Below, in pieces: positions 45,401 to 57,300 of a stretch of 64,000 nt of DNA. The DNA lies in assembly GCA_021442155.1 (NCBI GenBank), contig CM038221.1, positions 46,943,648-47,007,647 on the forward strand, in the 5' to 3' direction. Position 1 is the first letter of the stretch. Each line of letters opens with the position of its first letter. The notes beneath the pieces are model-generated. The model saw nothing but the letters and a program-made list of their open reading frames with translations, did not search any database and had not been told where the DNA came from. The translations under genes and the position numbers were made by a program. Origin of the DNA: Cymbidium sinense. Taxonomy: Eukaryota > Streptophyta > Magnoliopsida > Asparagales > Orchidaceae.

Positions 45401-47649
45401 TTTTTTCACACTTAGAAAATTTAAACCTAAAGCCATAGCTAAGCATACCACACAAACCTTCAAAACACATACATTATCCTAAGTCACCACTTTAGGTTAG
45501 GAGGTGAACATGATTTGATATGTTCTATTTTTTATATATGTTTTAGACTAGATGTTAGGGTGTATACTATAGAGATAATGATGGTAGGGCGCTCTTAGTC
45601 TAACTATTCTTTTTTTGTGAGATTGTGCTTTGAGCATTGCTCGTAAATAAAAATGAATGCTTTTGCTTGCAGGGTGCTTATACTAAGAATAATCCAATAG
45701 GTCATGTGGACTTAGTCACCCATGTGTGGGGTGATAAGTCTAATATATATCCTTGGGATTTGTGTGGTTTGTTTTAACTAACATTTATTTTGCAGGTGTT
45801 AGTTAGATTTCCATTCTTTTCCTTTTCATGTAAATTTGTGCAATTAGGATTTTGGCATGATTGTTATGGGAATTAAGATGAGCATTGGTCATAATATCCT
45901 ATCTTATGCACCATGTGAGGCCTTAGAACATCTACCTTCCAACCATCTAAAAGAAGGAATCAAAGAAGAAAGAAGAAAAGAAGAAGAAAGAAAGAAAGAA
46001 GAAAGAAATAAAGTTTGAAGACCCCCATAATAATGAATTTCTTACTTAATTATAATTTAATTCATTTATAATCCAAGTTATATAAGGGTAGAGCTCGACT
46101 ACCGACATTTGATATATTTGGGTTTGTGCAGTGGTGCCCACCCACAATGGCCTTTTATTCTTTTTGCGATTAGTTTTATAAATTGATTGATGATTTGTTT
46201 AGCTTTTGCATTAAGTGGCATGCTTTTCCTAATTTATTCCATACTTTATGTATGGCCTGGATGTGGATTAGGCTCTTTAGAGAAAAATAAATTTTTTACC
46301 CACTTAACAACTCAAATTAAAAATAAAGAACTCATAACCTCACCCAAAGCTTAGGTTTAAAATCAAGATAAAAGAATTAACAACCTCTTAGCTGGATGAG
46401 TATTCCTTCTACAATATCATGCACAAATGCATCTTATTTCACTCTTGATTAGAGGGATTTCACCTTTGCAAAAGAAACTTGGCTTAACCTTTGAGATCCA
46501 TTGTGGAAACACACTTCCTATCTTCTCACTGATTTTGGCCAATAACTTTATTTCTCATGCATTAGTCATATGAATCCTATTAGCCTAAGTTAAAATAATT
46601 ATCTAAAAATAAAAATAAAATAAAATTTGAATTTCATTAGATATAGATCATTTAAAGCATGCCCTTTACATGATCTAGTCTCTTTAGAGAGTGAATTTTA
46701 AGGACTTAGTCTCTTTCTAAATAAATAATAGCCAAGCTATCTTGCATAAACATAATGACGTGCTTACATGTATTTAAAATCGTAAGAGGAGTTAGTTGGC
46801 GGCCACCCCCAGGTGATTGTAAGTCCAAGCTATCATGTGGTTTGTCCTCTCTTATGGAGGCAAACCAATTGCTTATTTTTTTGTCTTAGATTTAGGGGCT
46901 TGCCCCTCAAAGCTCCTAGATTTAGGTTAGATTGCTTCTCCCCTTTGTGGGTCATAAGCATAATTCCTTACCTCTTAGGCATTTCCTTAATCTTGTATTA
47001 AGGAATTATAAGTCTTAGATTTCTAATGAAAAATTCAACTTAAACTTATTAAATCAATTTCAAAAATGTAAAGCCTAACTATATGATAGTTTGAGATGCT
47101 CGCTAGGTTTCCTAGCATTGTGGGCATCTCCTACTTATCTTCTATTTTTGGCTTCGATAATAACTCCCCCTCTTAGATCAATCTCATTTGATCTTCAAAA
47201 ATAAACCAATCAATTGATAGTCCTTTCCTATTAAAATCTTTGAAGATAATAATCATTTACCTTAATCAAGAATTTTCTTAAGGAATCCCCATTCCTTAGG
47301 ATGTAATTAACTATAGGGGCTTGCCCCTATAGGGAACTTAACGAACCCGATTTAAAATAAATCCTGCTTTATTTTTTCATGTAAAGTAGGGGAAGAATCT
47401 CTAGTACATATGTAGACCCATCGTCCTTAGGAGTCCTTATTGAGGTGATTATGTCCATTAAAGGGTAATGACTTCTATCTTTCGAGATAGTATACTATTC
47501 CTTGATGACGTACTCGATTATTTTTATAAGTACATCTGTGGATCTGCGTGGCATCCTAAAAAGATGAATTTTTATAGTATTGTCTTTCTCTTCAACCCAC
47601 ATATTTGAAAGACAACTCTTATATATAAATTTTTCACCAAAAATTTTTC

Positions 47650-47667
47650 TGGTGACTCCACTAGGGA
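47650..47667 (+). promoter_or_regulatory. Primer-binding-like site of element B
   Basis: 'tggtgactccactaggga' begins with TGG, the complement of tRNA CCA, 10 bases after the LTR end. Element A has the same site with changes. The tRNA is not assigned. Confidence 0.65.
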
Positions 47668-48228
47668 TGGTTCCTCTCTCCATCTTTGGTAAATGATCAT
47701 TGCCTTTGAGTATCGATAGTGGGTTTGTACTTTAGTATAAATCTGAGACTATCTTTCTTTCTCAAGACTTAGCTTATTTCATTCTTAAGTTGAGTTAGCC
47801 AACATCTTGTTTTAGGACTCCTTGTTGGTCTTAAAATCCTTTCTCCTGTGAAAAGATCTAAATAAAAAGAAAAAAAATATTTAAAGACTTCCTCCTTATG
47901 TTTTTCATGATAAGGAAAAATCCATCCTAAAATAATAAAAATAAAATAAATTTTCCATAAAGAACTTTTCTTTTCAAAAAACACCTTTTCAAAAATACAC
48001 TTAATAAAATATTTTCCACAAAATTTTATCACCCTCATTTGACAATTCTCATAATTGTTACATGTAAGGATTTCCAAAATAAAACTAACAACATTTTCCA
48101 AAACCACAAATGAACATCTTCTTTCAAATTCATTTTTATGAAGATTTCATTTTCAAAATAAAATGAACAATCATCTTTCCAAAAAATCACAAAAATAAAG
48201 CTTTCAAAAAAGCACACATGATTCTTTC

Positions 48229-49990
48229 TATTCAATGCACTCACACTTATTGAATGAAAGTTTCATTTGTAAATAAAATTAAACTTTTCAAAAGCACATA
48301 TGAACATCCTCATTTAATATATTCAAATTTATTAAATGAAGATTTCATCCCTAATTAAAAATAAATATCATTTGGGAAATCCCACTTAAACATATCTCAC
48401 ATACAAGTTGGAATAACTCTCTTTCAAAAAGTAATAATCACACGCAAAATAAAAATCTCACATTTCAAAATTTTCAAAGCACATTTGGAACTTCATTTAG
48501 TATACTCAAATTTGCTAAGTGAAGTTCCTAAATTCAAAATCAAAAATCAATAATCATATTTCAAAATTTTTAAACACATTTTTGGAACTTCATTTAGCAT
48601 ACTCAAATTTGCTAAGTGAAGTCAATCCAAATTACAAAATCAAAATTTTCAAAGAACATTTGGAACTTAATTTAGCATACTCAAATTTGCTAAGTGAAGT
48701 TCCTAAATCCAAAATAAAAAATCAATAGTCATATTTCAAAATTTTCAAACATATTTTGGAACTTCATTTAGGATACTCAAATTTGCTAAGTGAAGTCTCC
48801 AAATCAAAATTTTCCAAACACATTTGGAACTTCATTTAATATACCTAATTTTGTTAAGTGACGTCTCCAAATCCAAAATCCAAAAATTTTCAAAACACAT
48901 TTGGAACTTCATTTAATATACCCAAATTTATTAAGTGAAGTTTCCAAATCCAAAATCCAAAAATTTTCAAAACCCATTTGGAACTTCACTCAACATACCC
49001 AAATTTGTTAAGTGAAGTCTCCAAATCCAAAATCAGAATCTTCAAACACCATTTGGAACTTCACTTAACATACCCAAATTTGTTAAGTGAAGTCTCTAAA
49101 TCCAAAATCAATATTTTCAAACACCATTTGTAACTTCACTTAACATACTCAAATTTTGTAAGTGAAGTCTCCATAGCCAAAACCAAAATTCTCAAACACC
49201 TTTGGAACTTCCTTCCTTAGCATACCAAATTTGCTAAGGAGAAGTTTCCATTTTCAAAACCAAAATAAATTAAAATTTTTTTGAACACATCCTTTGGAAT
49301 TTCATTTAGCATACTCAAATTTGCTAAGTGAAATTTTCATTTCACAAAACTAAGTGGGAATTCATCTTTAGCATACCAAATTTGCTAAAGTAAAGTCTCC
49401 ACTTTCAAAACATCAAACCAAAATGAAACACTTAGGATTTCCTTAGCATACCTAAATTTGCTAAGGATCATACTTTTTCAAAAATCAAAACATCAAAACA
49501 AAAATGAAACACTTATGATTCCCTTAGCATGCCTAAATTTGCTAAGGATCCTATTTTTTTTAAAAAAAAATCAAACAAAATACACTTGGATTATTCACTT
49601 AGCATACCTAAATTTACTAAATGAGAATCCAAATTTTTCAAAATCAAAACAAACTTCACAAAAAAAATAATAATTCTCAAACACTTCACTTAGCATACCT
49701 AACTTTTCTTAGTAAATGAAATTCTAAAATAATCAAACAAAAACAAAATTAAATGACCCTTACTTTAACATACCCAAATTTATTAATGGAAAAGATCCTC
49801 AAAATTAAAAGAAAATCTAAATTCAAGCAAACATGAACCAATGGAAGCATCCTTCTCAAAAATTTTGAATCCATATTTCAACATACCTAAATTTATTGAA
49901 ATTGGATTCATATTCAAAATTTCTCTTTCAATCAATCTTCTCAAATCTATTTGAACCCCACTTAACACTTTCAAGTTGTTAGATATGGGT
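48229..49990 (+). repeat. Array of about 20 stem-loop units in the element B leader
   Basis: Units lie near 48,230, 48,314, 48,494, 48,594, 48,669, 48,765, 48,829, 48,909, 48,988, 49,058, 49,137, 49,210, 49,303, 49,363, 49,440, 49,521, 49,597, 49,686, 49,763, 49,867 and 49,957. The best is a perfect 12-bp stem, ACTTCACTTAAC (49,058-49,069) with GTTAAGTGAAGT (49,082-49,093). Others have different but matching arms: CCTTAGC/GCTAAGG (49,215-49,239), ATTCAAT/ATTGAAT (48,230-48,255), and GAATCCATATTTCAA with TTGAAATTGGATTC (49,867-49,909). The loop 'atacccaaattt' changes little. Confidence 0.87.
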
Positions 49991-50075
49991 TCAAATTTTC
50001 AAATTCATATTCAAAAATCTATAGAGATAGAAATATGATATAAACAAATTTCTCATTATAGATTCTTACAGTCAG

Positions 50076-51600
50076 TTGTTGAAATGGCCGGTTCACAGAA
50101 GTTCATTTTCACTTTCCCCATGGTATGATCTGTCTTTGGATCAAGCCAACTTCTCCCATCTAGACCATACGCATCTGATTCACTTTGGTCGGGGATTTGA
50201 GGGAGCCAGGATTACTTGTGAGGGCACTCCCTTCATTACAGTTAGAAGGACCAAGGTGACCAGGCAAAAGCCGATCATCAAGATTGACTTACCCTCTGAC
50301 TCTGATGTCTCCTCACTGAAGAGGAAAGCAGTGGCAATCCCATTAGCTTTGGTTTTAGCAGTGCCAGCAGTACCAGCCCCGATTGTAGTATGCCCGAGGG
50401 TTTCTTATGTTGCCCCAGTGAGGGCTAGCACTATCTCGTCTATACCCTCTAAGGGTAAGGCTCCCTTGGCCTCAAGGCTTGTCTCCCCTACATTTGAGTA
50501 TGGGTCTAGCTCAAACTCCTCCCATCTTACCTGTATGCATAGTAGGAATAAGAACCACATGATCAAGCAGTACCACACCAGGATCGCTAGGGAGCTAAAG
50601 GCAGCAGCCCGTTCAGCTATGAATGAGTTTCCCGTTGTTACTTCACCACTGGTTACAGAAAACTAGTTCCATCCTCTCTCTAGGTCAAACAGAGAGGATG
50701 TTAGGAGGATCTGCTCATCACCTCCTCCAATGGTGCATTATCATCCAAGAGTTTTTAGAAATAGGAGGTCATACGCTGACCTCTGATCTGTCTTAAGCTA
50801 GGTATGCGAAGCATATAGATGCTCAAAGTTTGTAACATAGTTTGATCTCTGATCTATCATCCCCCGTAGCATGGGGAAGCAAATTCACTAGGAGAGGGCC
50901 CGAGAGGCCCATACGATACATATTACTAGCAGGGAGAGGTGAAGATTTAGTTGTTAGTGATCGCTTCTTATTGATTTTCCACTCGGCTACCCGCCACCAT
51001 ACCGACAAGATATTCTTCCGGGACTAGCCACCACAGGAGGATAGTTTTTGTGCATAGAGAGTCGATGGTGTCTCCACCCCCACCACTCTACCCCTCATCT
51101 GCTATCGTTAATTCAAGTTATAGCATCTCATGTTCCATCTAAGGCCATGAAGGCTACATCCGAGGAAAGGCGCACCCCGTTGGTGATCCGACTATAGCCA
51201 AGGGATCTCACCTCATCTACACCGCCCATTGTGGCAAGGCCGAGCTCTCTTACTTGACCTTCTACCCTAGTGGTGGTGCGGAAGGAGTGGCGACCCCAAA
51301 GCATCGTGGTTGTCCCTTCACCAACTCCGCCCGTACAGCAGGATATAGAGATGGTGATAGTTATTTCAAATATTCCAGATGATATTCCAGCTACACCAGT
51401 AGTAGTAGAACATCCTAGGATTGTTAACACTCTCATAGCCAGTAGTAGTCAGGAGTGTCATTCATCCAATGAGTACAGTCCACATAGGATTGACTCTCCA
51501 GTGACAGACAAAGTCTGGTACCTCTTAGTGCACGATAGTGATCACACTGGTCAGCCTAGACTATTTGTACCTACTCAGATGGATCACTCTTAAGATGAGA
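50076..51600 (+). pseudogene. Element B ORF1 / N-terminal gag extension, decayed
   Basis: Open from 50,076 to 50,666, then broken. It shares 'HLIHFGRGFEGARITCEGT' with A, followed by a Val/Pro/Ala-rich part. A second open piece at 51,270-51,593 ('VVVPSPTPPVQQDIEMVIVI') continues the low-complexity region. The likely initiator ATGGCC at 50,084 is out of frame with the conserved segment, as in A. No domain of known function. Confidence 0.65.
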
Positions 51601-52048
51601 TGGTTGCACATTATTTCATGGAAAAGAAGGTGATCTTGATGCGTCAAATGAAGAGAAAGTCGCATCCCAATGAAGATGACTTGGGAGAATCGTTGAGTCA
51701 TATGGTTGACACTAGAGGATCTCTTCTTAGGAAATAATAAGCCATGGAAGGTGATGAGGTTGATCAGGAAGACACTACAGAATCAGCCTAGCACCTCTGA
51801 CATCAGTTGGGGCAGAAGGATGAGTAGATAGATAGGATGGCACTACAGTTACATGACTTTTAAGCAATAATTTTAGCACTTCAAAAATAAGCCCCTTTAG
51901 TTCATCTTACAACAGTCGACATCAGTTGGCCTGAGTTAGTGCATGTCTTGGACCTAGCCAAGACTCTACCTCCCATTGAGCAAAGTAGCACTAGCTTGTA
52001 TAAGAGGTAGTGGAAAGTACCTCCATATAAGAAAAAGACATAAAATCT
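51601..52048 (+). other. Decayed ORF1-gag junction of element B
   Basis: Broken coding sequence homologous to A at about 7,560-8,045. No domain. Confidence 0.45.
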
Positions 52049-53300
52049 ATGGTTGAGCCACAGGTGAAAGAAGCTTTGGCTCAAGCCCGGGGAGGATCAT
52101 CAGTTCTAAAGGATAGACCATACTCAGAGGAATTCGATGATATCCAATATCCCAAGGGTTTCTTGCCTCCTTCCTTCAAAAGCTTTGGTGGTAGTGGAAA
52201 CCCCGCAACACATACATTTTTAGGGCCGCCAACGTAGTGGCAAATGATGCTTTGCTTTTTTTGTTAGTAGCCTATATTGCGATTGGTATCGAAGCTATCT
52301 AATGGTTCAGTAAAGACATTTTCTAAGATAGAGCAACTCTTCATCAATAGATTTACTGGAGCTCAGCAAAGAGTTACTTAGGTGATCTCATTGTAGCACA
52401 ACAATACCTCGGTGAGTCTCTTGTTGATTATATTCTCGATGTAAGAGTATGATGTGAACCAGAAATGTCTCAACAACATGCCATTGAGATCTTGAAGAAT
52501 ATCCATGGCCACTTCATGCTTAAGGGCTTCATTATCAAGACATTTGAGAAGCTAATCAATAAGGCAACCTACAAGGAGAGGCCAAACAGTTGCCTTTCAA
52601 GATCTTGCTAAGAATAGAAGGTCTATGAAAAGAAGTTATGAGGAGCAGATGGAAGCATCCATAGAGATCCTAAGAGACAATGACCTCAGCAGCCTCCACC
52701 TCCTTTTCCACCACCAAGGTAGCCTTACCGGCCTCCATAGCAGCCTCCATGGCCAGCACAACCACCACCTCATCCATATCACTAGCAGCAGCGGCAATCA
52801 TACCCGCTGCCAGGTAGCTGTGGTCCACCTACTCTTTTAGATAAGCTAAACAAACCTTATTCTTTTAAGAGGGAGGTAATCAAAAAAATCTTTAAGAATC
52901 TCTTAAAGAAGACTGATTTTTAGCTACATGAGCCTCGGAGACAAAAGGAGTAGGCAAAAGTCATGATCCAAACTTTTTCTCTTACCACCATATACTAGGC
53001 CACATTTTGGAGGATTGCTTCACATTCAAGGAGCTTTCAACATAGTTCAAGTTAGTTATCCCAAAGGAATACCTTGTGGAATAACCATCCAGTTCCGTCA
53101 GGGTAATCCTTGGGGATACATGTGATCCTACCAAAACCAAATAAAGTTGGGGTATTTCTATATCCAAAACCTCTAAGAAGATCATCCAGAAGATCAAGAA
53201 GCATTTCTTGTAAGTGCCTGAGTCAGCTCAAACCTCCAACATTAAGGAAGGTTTGCAAGTTGTAGTGCCAACTCTAGGAAATGGGGAGCTCAATAGCAGC
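52049..53300 (+). pseudogene. Element B gag core, decayed
   Basis: 52,100-52,190 reads 'EEFDDIQYPKGFLPPSFKSF', the gag opening. At 52,340-52,400 are remnants of 'LFINRFTGAQQRVT', then 'FMLKGF' near 52,515. A region rich in CCACC/CAGC words follows (52,690-52,810). A zinc-knuckle remnant 'HILEDCF' is at about 52,990-53,020. There are many stops and small deletions relative to A. Confidence 0.75.
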
Positions 53301-53386
53301 AGCAACATGTGCCAACCCGGGATAGCCCATTAGCGTAGCCATCGACTAAGTCTAGCCTCCAGCCTGTAGTTACAATTTCCACATCG

Positions 53387-54129
53387 GTGACTTCTTCCAC
53401 TTCAGCTAGCTCAACTTCTTCTACTAGTATAAATCTTGTATTAGAGAATAAGGGCATCAAATCCCTTACCTCACTCACTTTACTTTATTTCTACTTTGTA
53501 CCTCCAAATAATTCTAAGAAATTGAAGAATAAAGATAGTTTGAATTCCATCTGTGTCACTTCTGATGGGTTATCTTCTTCTATTCCTAATGATAACTCTT
53601 CAAGTCAAAATAACTATAACAATTTTGATTTTCCTCTTTTTGATTCAGCGTTGCACTTTCCTACTATGAATACTATAGGTTCACCTCTTGAGATAGGCTT
53701 GGAATCATCCAATTCCGAGGGTCCCATAGGAGAAGCTGCAGGTGAGCCTGATATGTAGGTAGAACCTTCTATTACCCTGCCACAAAGATCACCAAAGTCA
53801 ACCTCTATAGTGGCAAGGTTCTACCTCCTAGGGCAACACCTTAAGATAGAGGGAAACAAGTCTTTGGTATAGAAGATCGAGAAGCCCTTCCGCAGGATGC
53901 TCTTGCTTGTGGAAGACCGGCCCAAGGAAGACTATAATGTCCTTTCTCATATAAGAAAGTTGCCATCTAAGGTAAGCATATACGATGCTCTTGTCTTATC
54001 CAAATAGATGAGGGAGTCATTAATCAAGGCCCTCCTTGATCCTGAAATATGCTTAGCTCAGCTGACCGTTATAGGTGAGGAAGCACTTATACAAAAGAAG
54101 CTCAAGGGATCACCTTAATAGATGAACAG
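53387..54129 (+). pseudogene. Element B gag-protease linker
   Basis: Open from 53,387 to 53,758: Ser/Thr-rich, then 'GIKSLTSLTLLYFYFVPPNN' and 'LESSNSEGPIGEAAGEPD', matching A at 9,421-9,730. Beyond it are broken remains of the pre-protease phrase 'SIYDALVLSK' (about 53,967-53,996). Confidence 0.6.
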
Positions 54130-54665
54130 TTGACATGGACAGATTCAGACTTTGCTAGAGTTTTCCTGGATTTAGGTGCATCGATGAACATTATGAGTCT
54201 AAAGAGCCTTACCTATTTGAGGATCGACATCTCCACACTCCAAGGAGATTGGATGATGTTGAGAGGATTTAATGACCAAGGTGAGCGGGCTTTAGGTTCT
54301 ATAGTATTACCTTTGGAGATAGGTGACTCGAAGACTGAAGCCCAGTTTTACATCATTGATTTGAATACTTCGTTCACTACTTTACTTGGTAGGCCTTGGA
54401 TACATCAGAACAAGATCTTCCATCCTCCCTCCATCAGTGCATCAAGTTCAGAAAAAATGAAATTGAGTACCATTTCAACAGAGATGAAAAATTATTTTCA
54501 GTTAGAGAGGTTGAGATTTATGAGGATGAGACCTACTATCTTTATCAAAACACCCTTTCTCGTGAACTTGGACAAAATTCAAAAATAAAAGAAAAAGAAA
54601 AGATAAAAGAAAATGAAAAGAAAAATAAAAGTCTAAGTGAACAAGAAAGGGGAATTGAAGAAGAA
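54130..54665 (+). pseudogene. Element B aspartic protease, one frameshift
   Basis: 'RVFLDLGASMNIMSLKSLTY' carries the active-site region, with D-L-G-A in place of D-S/T-G. Then 'MMLRGFNDQGERALGSIVLP', 'EAQFYIID' and 'LLGRPWIHQNKI' follow in order. A frameshift near 54,420 moves the remainder into a second overlapping frame ('SSLHQCIKFRKNEIEYHF'). A Lys/Glu-rich linker follows (54,575-54,670). This is the best preserved protease in the window. Confidence 0.8.
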
Positions 54666-55057
54666 ATATATATGCATATCACATTCCACCCACAGTTCAT
54701 TCTATCATATGGACATGTGGGTAGGATGGCTCAACCTCCACTAGGTAGAGGAAGAGGCAAAATAGGGTTGAGGTGGAGACCCCTAGTTGGCCATCACCAA
54801 TGGTTGTGTTCAGTTCATAAGAGTACCCCTATTATTCATATAGACTTGGAATCTAGCTCGGAGGATGAGTCTAATGTGATTACTATACTACCAACCCCTC
54901 TCAGTGAGTTCCATTGGAGGTAACTTTCGATCCAGACAGTGATGAAGACTAGGCCTTCAAATAAAGCAAAGTATTTGAATCTAGTTTATGTGAAACTATT
55001 AGGCAGTAGCTCAGAATCTTAGCTCTTACCTCACTTACATCTTAGAAAGTTGAAGGT

Positions 55058-56880
55058 TTGATAGTTAAGAAAGTCCCTAAGTATTCTAGTGACATGAAGC
55101 AGAAGAGGTTCTTTTTGGGATCATCATCCTTATGTCCTGAAGTTGATGTGGAACTTGAGGAGGATTCATTTAAAGAATTAATGGAATTATCATTTGACTT
55201 TTACTCGCCTTGTGTTCATAATCTTATGCATAAAGGTTTAGTTCCTCATACATAGTCCAAACATAGGTCAAAGTATTTTGTAAATCTATGGAACAATACA
55301 GGCAGGGAAGCATAATCAAGAGCAGGACTAGGATTAGGTACAGTGGGTCCAGTCGATGACGACGATTAATGCTTAGTTGTTACAAATCATTTGGAGTCTG
55401 ATAGGTTCTTCTGATGCACCCCCAACTCTCATGAGAATGTGTGTTTAGAAATCTCGATGATGATGATCTCCAAATCAAAGAGGCACGCCAAAGTTTGAAG
55501 AGAGATTCATTCAACAATAAACAAGCTTAAAGAAATCAACCTCGTGATAAGAAAATCCACGACATATCGGCCATCAAATGAAGAAGAAACCAATGACTTA
55601 GTTAGCTATTAAGTTTAAAGACGCTTCACATGGAGTTATGAAGAGATGCCCAATTATCTCTTAACGTAGGTCCACAAAGCTAGCAATACCCTAACGCCCC
55701 TCTACAAAGCTCCTAACATGCGATTAGAAATTGAAACAATAAGTCATTTCTAAAGTCAAGCGATCGATGTTGGTTTCATGGGGAAGAAAATATCCTACGG
55801 TTAGCTAGTGTCAGTTAAGAAGAAGAATGGCCAAATTGCATTTTGTATCGATTTTAGGGACTTAAACAAGGCATGTCCTAAGGATGAGTTTCTCTTCCTA
55901 TACGAGAATTAATGGTGGACATGCCTCATCTCATGCGTCTTCTCTTTCATGGATGGGTCATCTCTATAATCAAGATGTCTCTTGAAGATGAAAGAACACT
56001 TCTTTTCAAACCCGTCAAAATCTTATTAGGGTCATGCCTTTGGCCTTAAAATATTGGTGCTACATACCAAGGGCCATGACTCAGATCTTCAATGAACTCA
56101 TCCATCATCGGGTTGAGTGCTAGTTGATGATCTAGTAGTCAAGTAGAGAAAAGGAATACTTTGACTTGACTTAGAGTAGTTTTCAAAGCGATTAAGATAA
56201 TAACCTCAAAATGAATCCCCTTGTGTGCATTGAGTAGCGAAATTCCTTGGGTTGTTGTTGACACCGAATAGAAATAGATCAAGATTAAAAGCTATCTTAC
56301 CATCTCCTAAGAGTTTAACTCACTTCAGATCTTTCAAAGGCGACACATGCTTTATCTCAACCTCGAGGAGATGCAAGCCATTTTACACTTATCAAAAAAA
56401 TGATGTCAGTTTGTGGGATGACAAGTGTCGCATGCCTTTGAAGACATCAAGCGGTGTTTGGTGAAGCAGTTCTAGCGGCCCTATCCGGCGGCCACTCATC
56501 CTCTCATTCTTTGCATTGATGACTCTCGACCCTGTTGTCCCAGTCAACGATGATGGGAGAAGTGCTCTCTACCTAGTCATTTCGTCCTCAAAATGAACTA
56601 TCCACCTATTGAAACATTATCTAGATTTAATCTTTGCTTCCCAAAAGCTTGACACTATATGCTTTCTCATAAGGTGAACTTGATCTAAAATCCACAACTC
56701 ATCTTAACCACGCCACTATTTTGTTTGGCATTGGTCCATGATTCTCATAGTTTGATATCACATTCACCCTCCGTGCGTAAGGGCTAGTGGATTTCTTAGT
56801 AGCACATCCACTTCTGCGATTCTCCGCAAGTGATCTCGATGAACAAATCATGAACTTAGGGAGGCGGCAACCACCGATGG
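55058..56880 (+). pseudogene. Element B reverse transcriptase and RNase H, heavily decayed
   Basis: 55,058-55,255 is an open pre-RT piece ('VDVELEEDSFKELMELSFDF'). Then come short RT pieces in shifting frames: a 'LNKACPKDEF' remnant near 55,860 and 'FSFMDGSS' near 55,940. At the YIDD site (about 56,120-56,135) one base is missing relative to A, so the catalytic motif is out of frame. 56,252-56,464 keeps 'SLTHFRSFKGDTC' of the connection. RNase H traces reach about 56,860. There are dozens of 1-10 base deletions against A. Confidence 0.72.
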
Positions 56881-57300
56881 GAGATGTATTTTGATGGTGC
56901 TTCTTTTCTTAAAGGGAAGCACCATCTATTCTCCCGGAAAGCGGTGTAGGAATATTCTCTTAACTCCAAACATGTGATGAGATTCTCATACTATATCTTT
57001 ACGCACCAATAAGCTTAGTATGAGGCTTTGATTGTCGTGAGTTAGCCATCACTATCTGTCAAGAGCATCAACATCTTTGGATTCTTAGTTGGTCATCAAC
57101 AGTTGTTGGGTCTACGGTTCTCAAACCCAAGCTTCATCATTATCAGTATACCATGAAGCGGTTATTTAAATTCAAGTCACCATCTACAAGGTTCCCCAAG
57201 AGAATGCAGTAGCGGATGCTTTGGCCAAACTCGCCAAAGAATTAGCATGTCCAGAAGATGAGTCCATTTCAATAAGGGTCCAAATAGTCAAGTCCTATCC
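56881..57300 (+). pseudogene. Element B second RNase H, decayed
   Basis: 'EMYFDGASFLKG' starts at about 56,881. 'YEALI' and 'SINIFG' follow in other frames, and the 'ADALAK' region is near 57,214. The Asp of the 'GDSQL' motif is lost to a deletion (about 57,075). Confidence 0.7.

Larger units (their letters stand above)
39911..47639 (+). repeat. Element B 5' LTR, complete, 7.73 kb
   Basis: It begins TGTTGACATC and ends CACCA, 10 bases before the PBS-like site. It matches the 3' LTR start at 61,076 and, over its length, the A LTR: W-box-rich part, TATA, splice-donor-like 'ccggtaaggtatg' (42,807-42,819), AT-rich part, and conserved 3' 1.5 kb with 'cacccatgtgtggggtg'. No gene. The purine run 'aagaagaagaaagaaagaaa' lies near 45,978. 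Confidence 0.85.
47640..50080 (+). other. Untranslated leader of element B
   Basis: 2.4 kb between the LTR and gag, homologous to 3,855-6,118 in A. The first 580 bases are AT-rich with no frame; the remainder is hairpin units. Confidence 0.75.

Noticed and set aside
39005..47639. C plus the B 5' LTR as an assembly duplication
   Set aside because: The two starts differ at many positions and the junction falls exactly at a TG LTR start, so a nested insertion is the simpler reading.
47769..48244. Overlapping minus-strand frames of 112 and 69 codons in the leader of B
   Set aside because: Antisense, Phe/Lys-rich from A/T runs, not conserved in A.
50823..51436. Minus-strand frames opposite ORF1 of element B
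   Set aside because: Antisense shadows of the low-complexity ORF1 region; no conservation in A.
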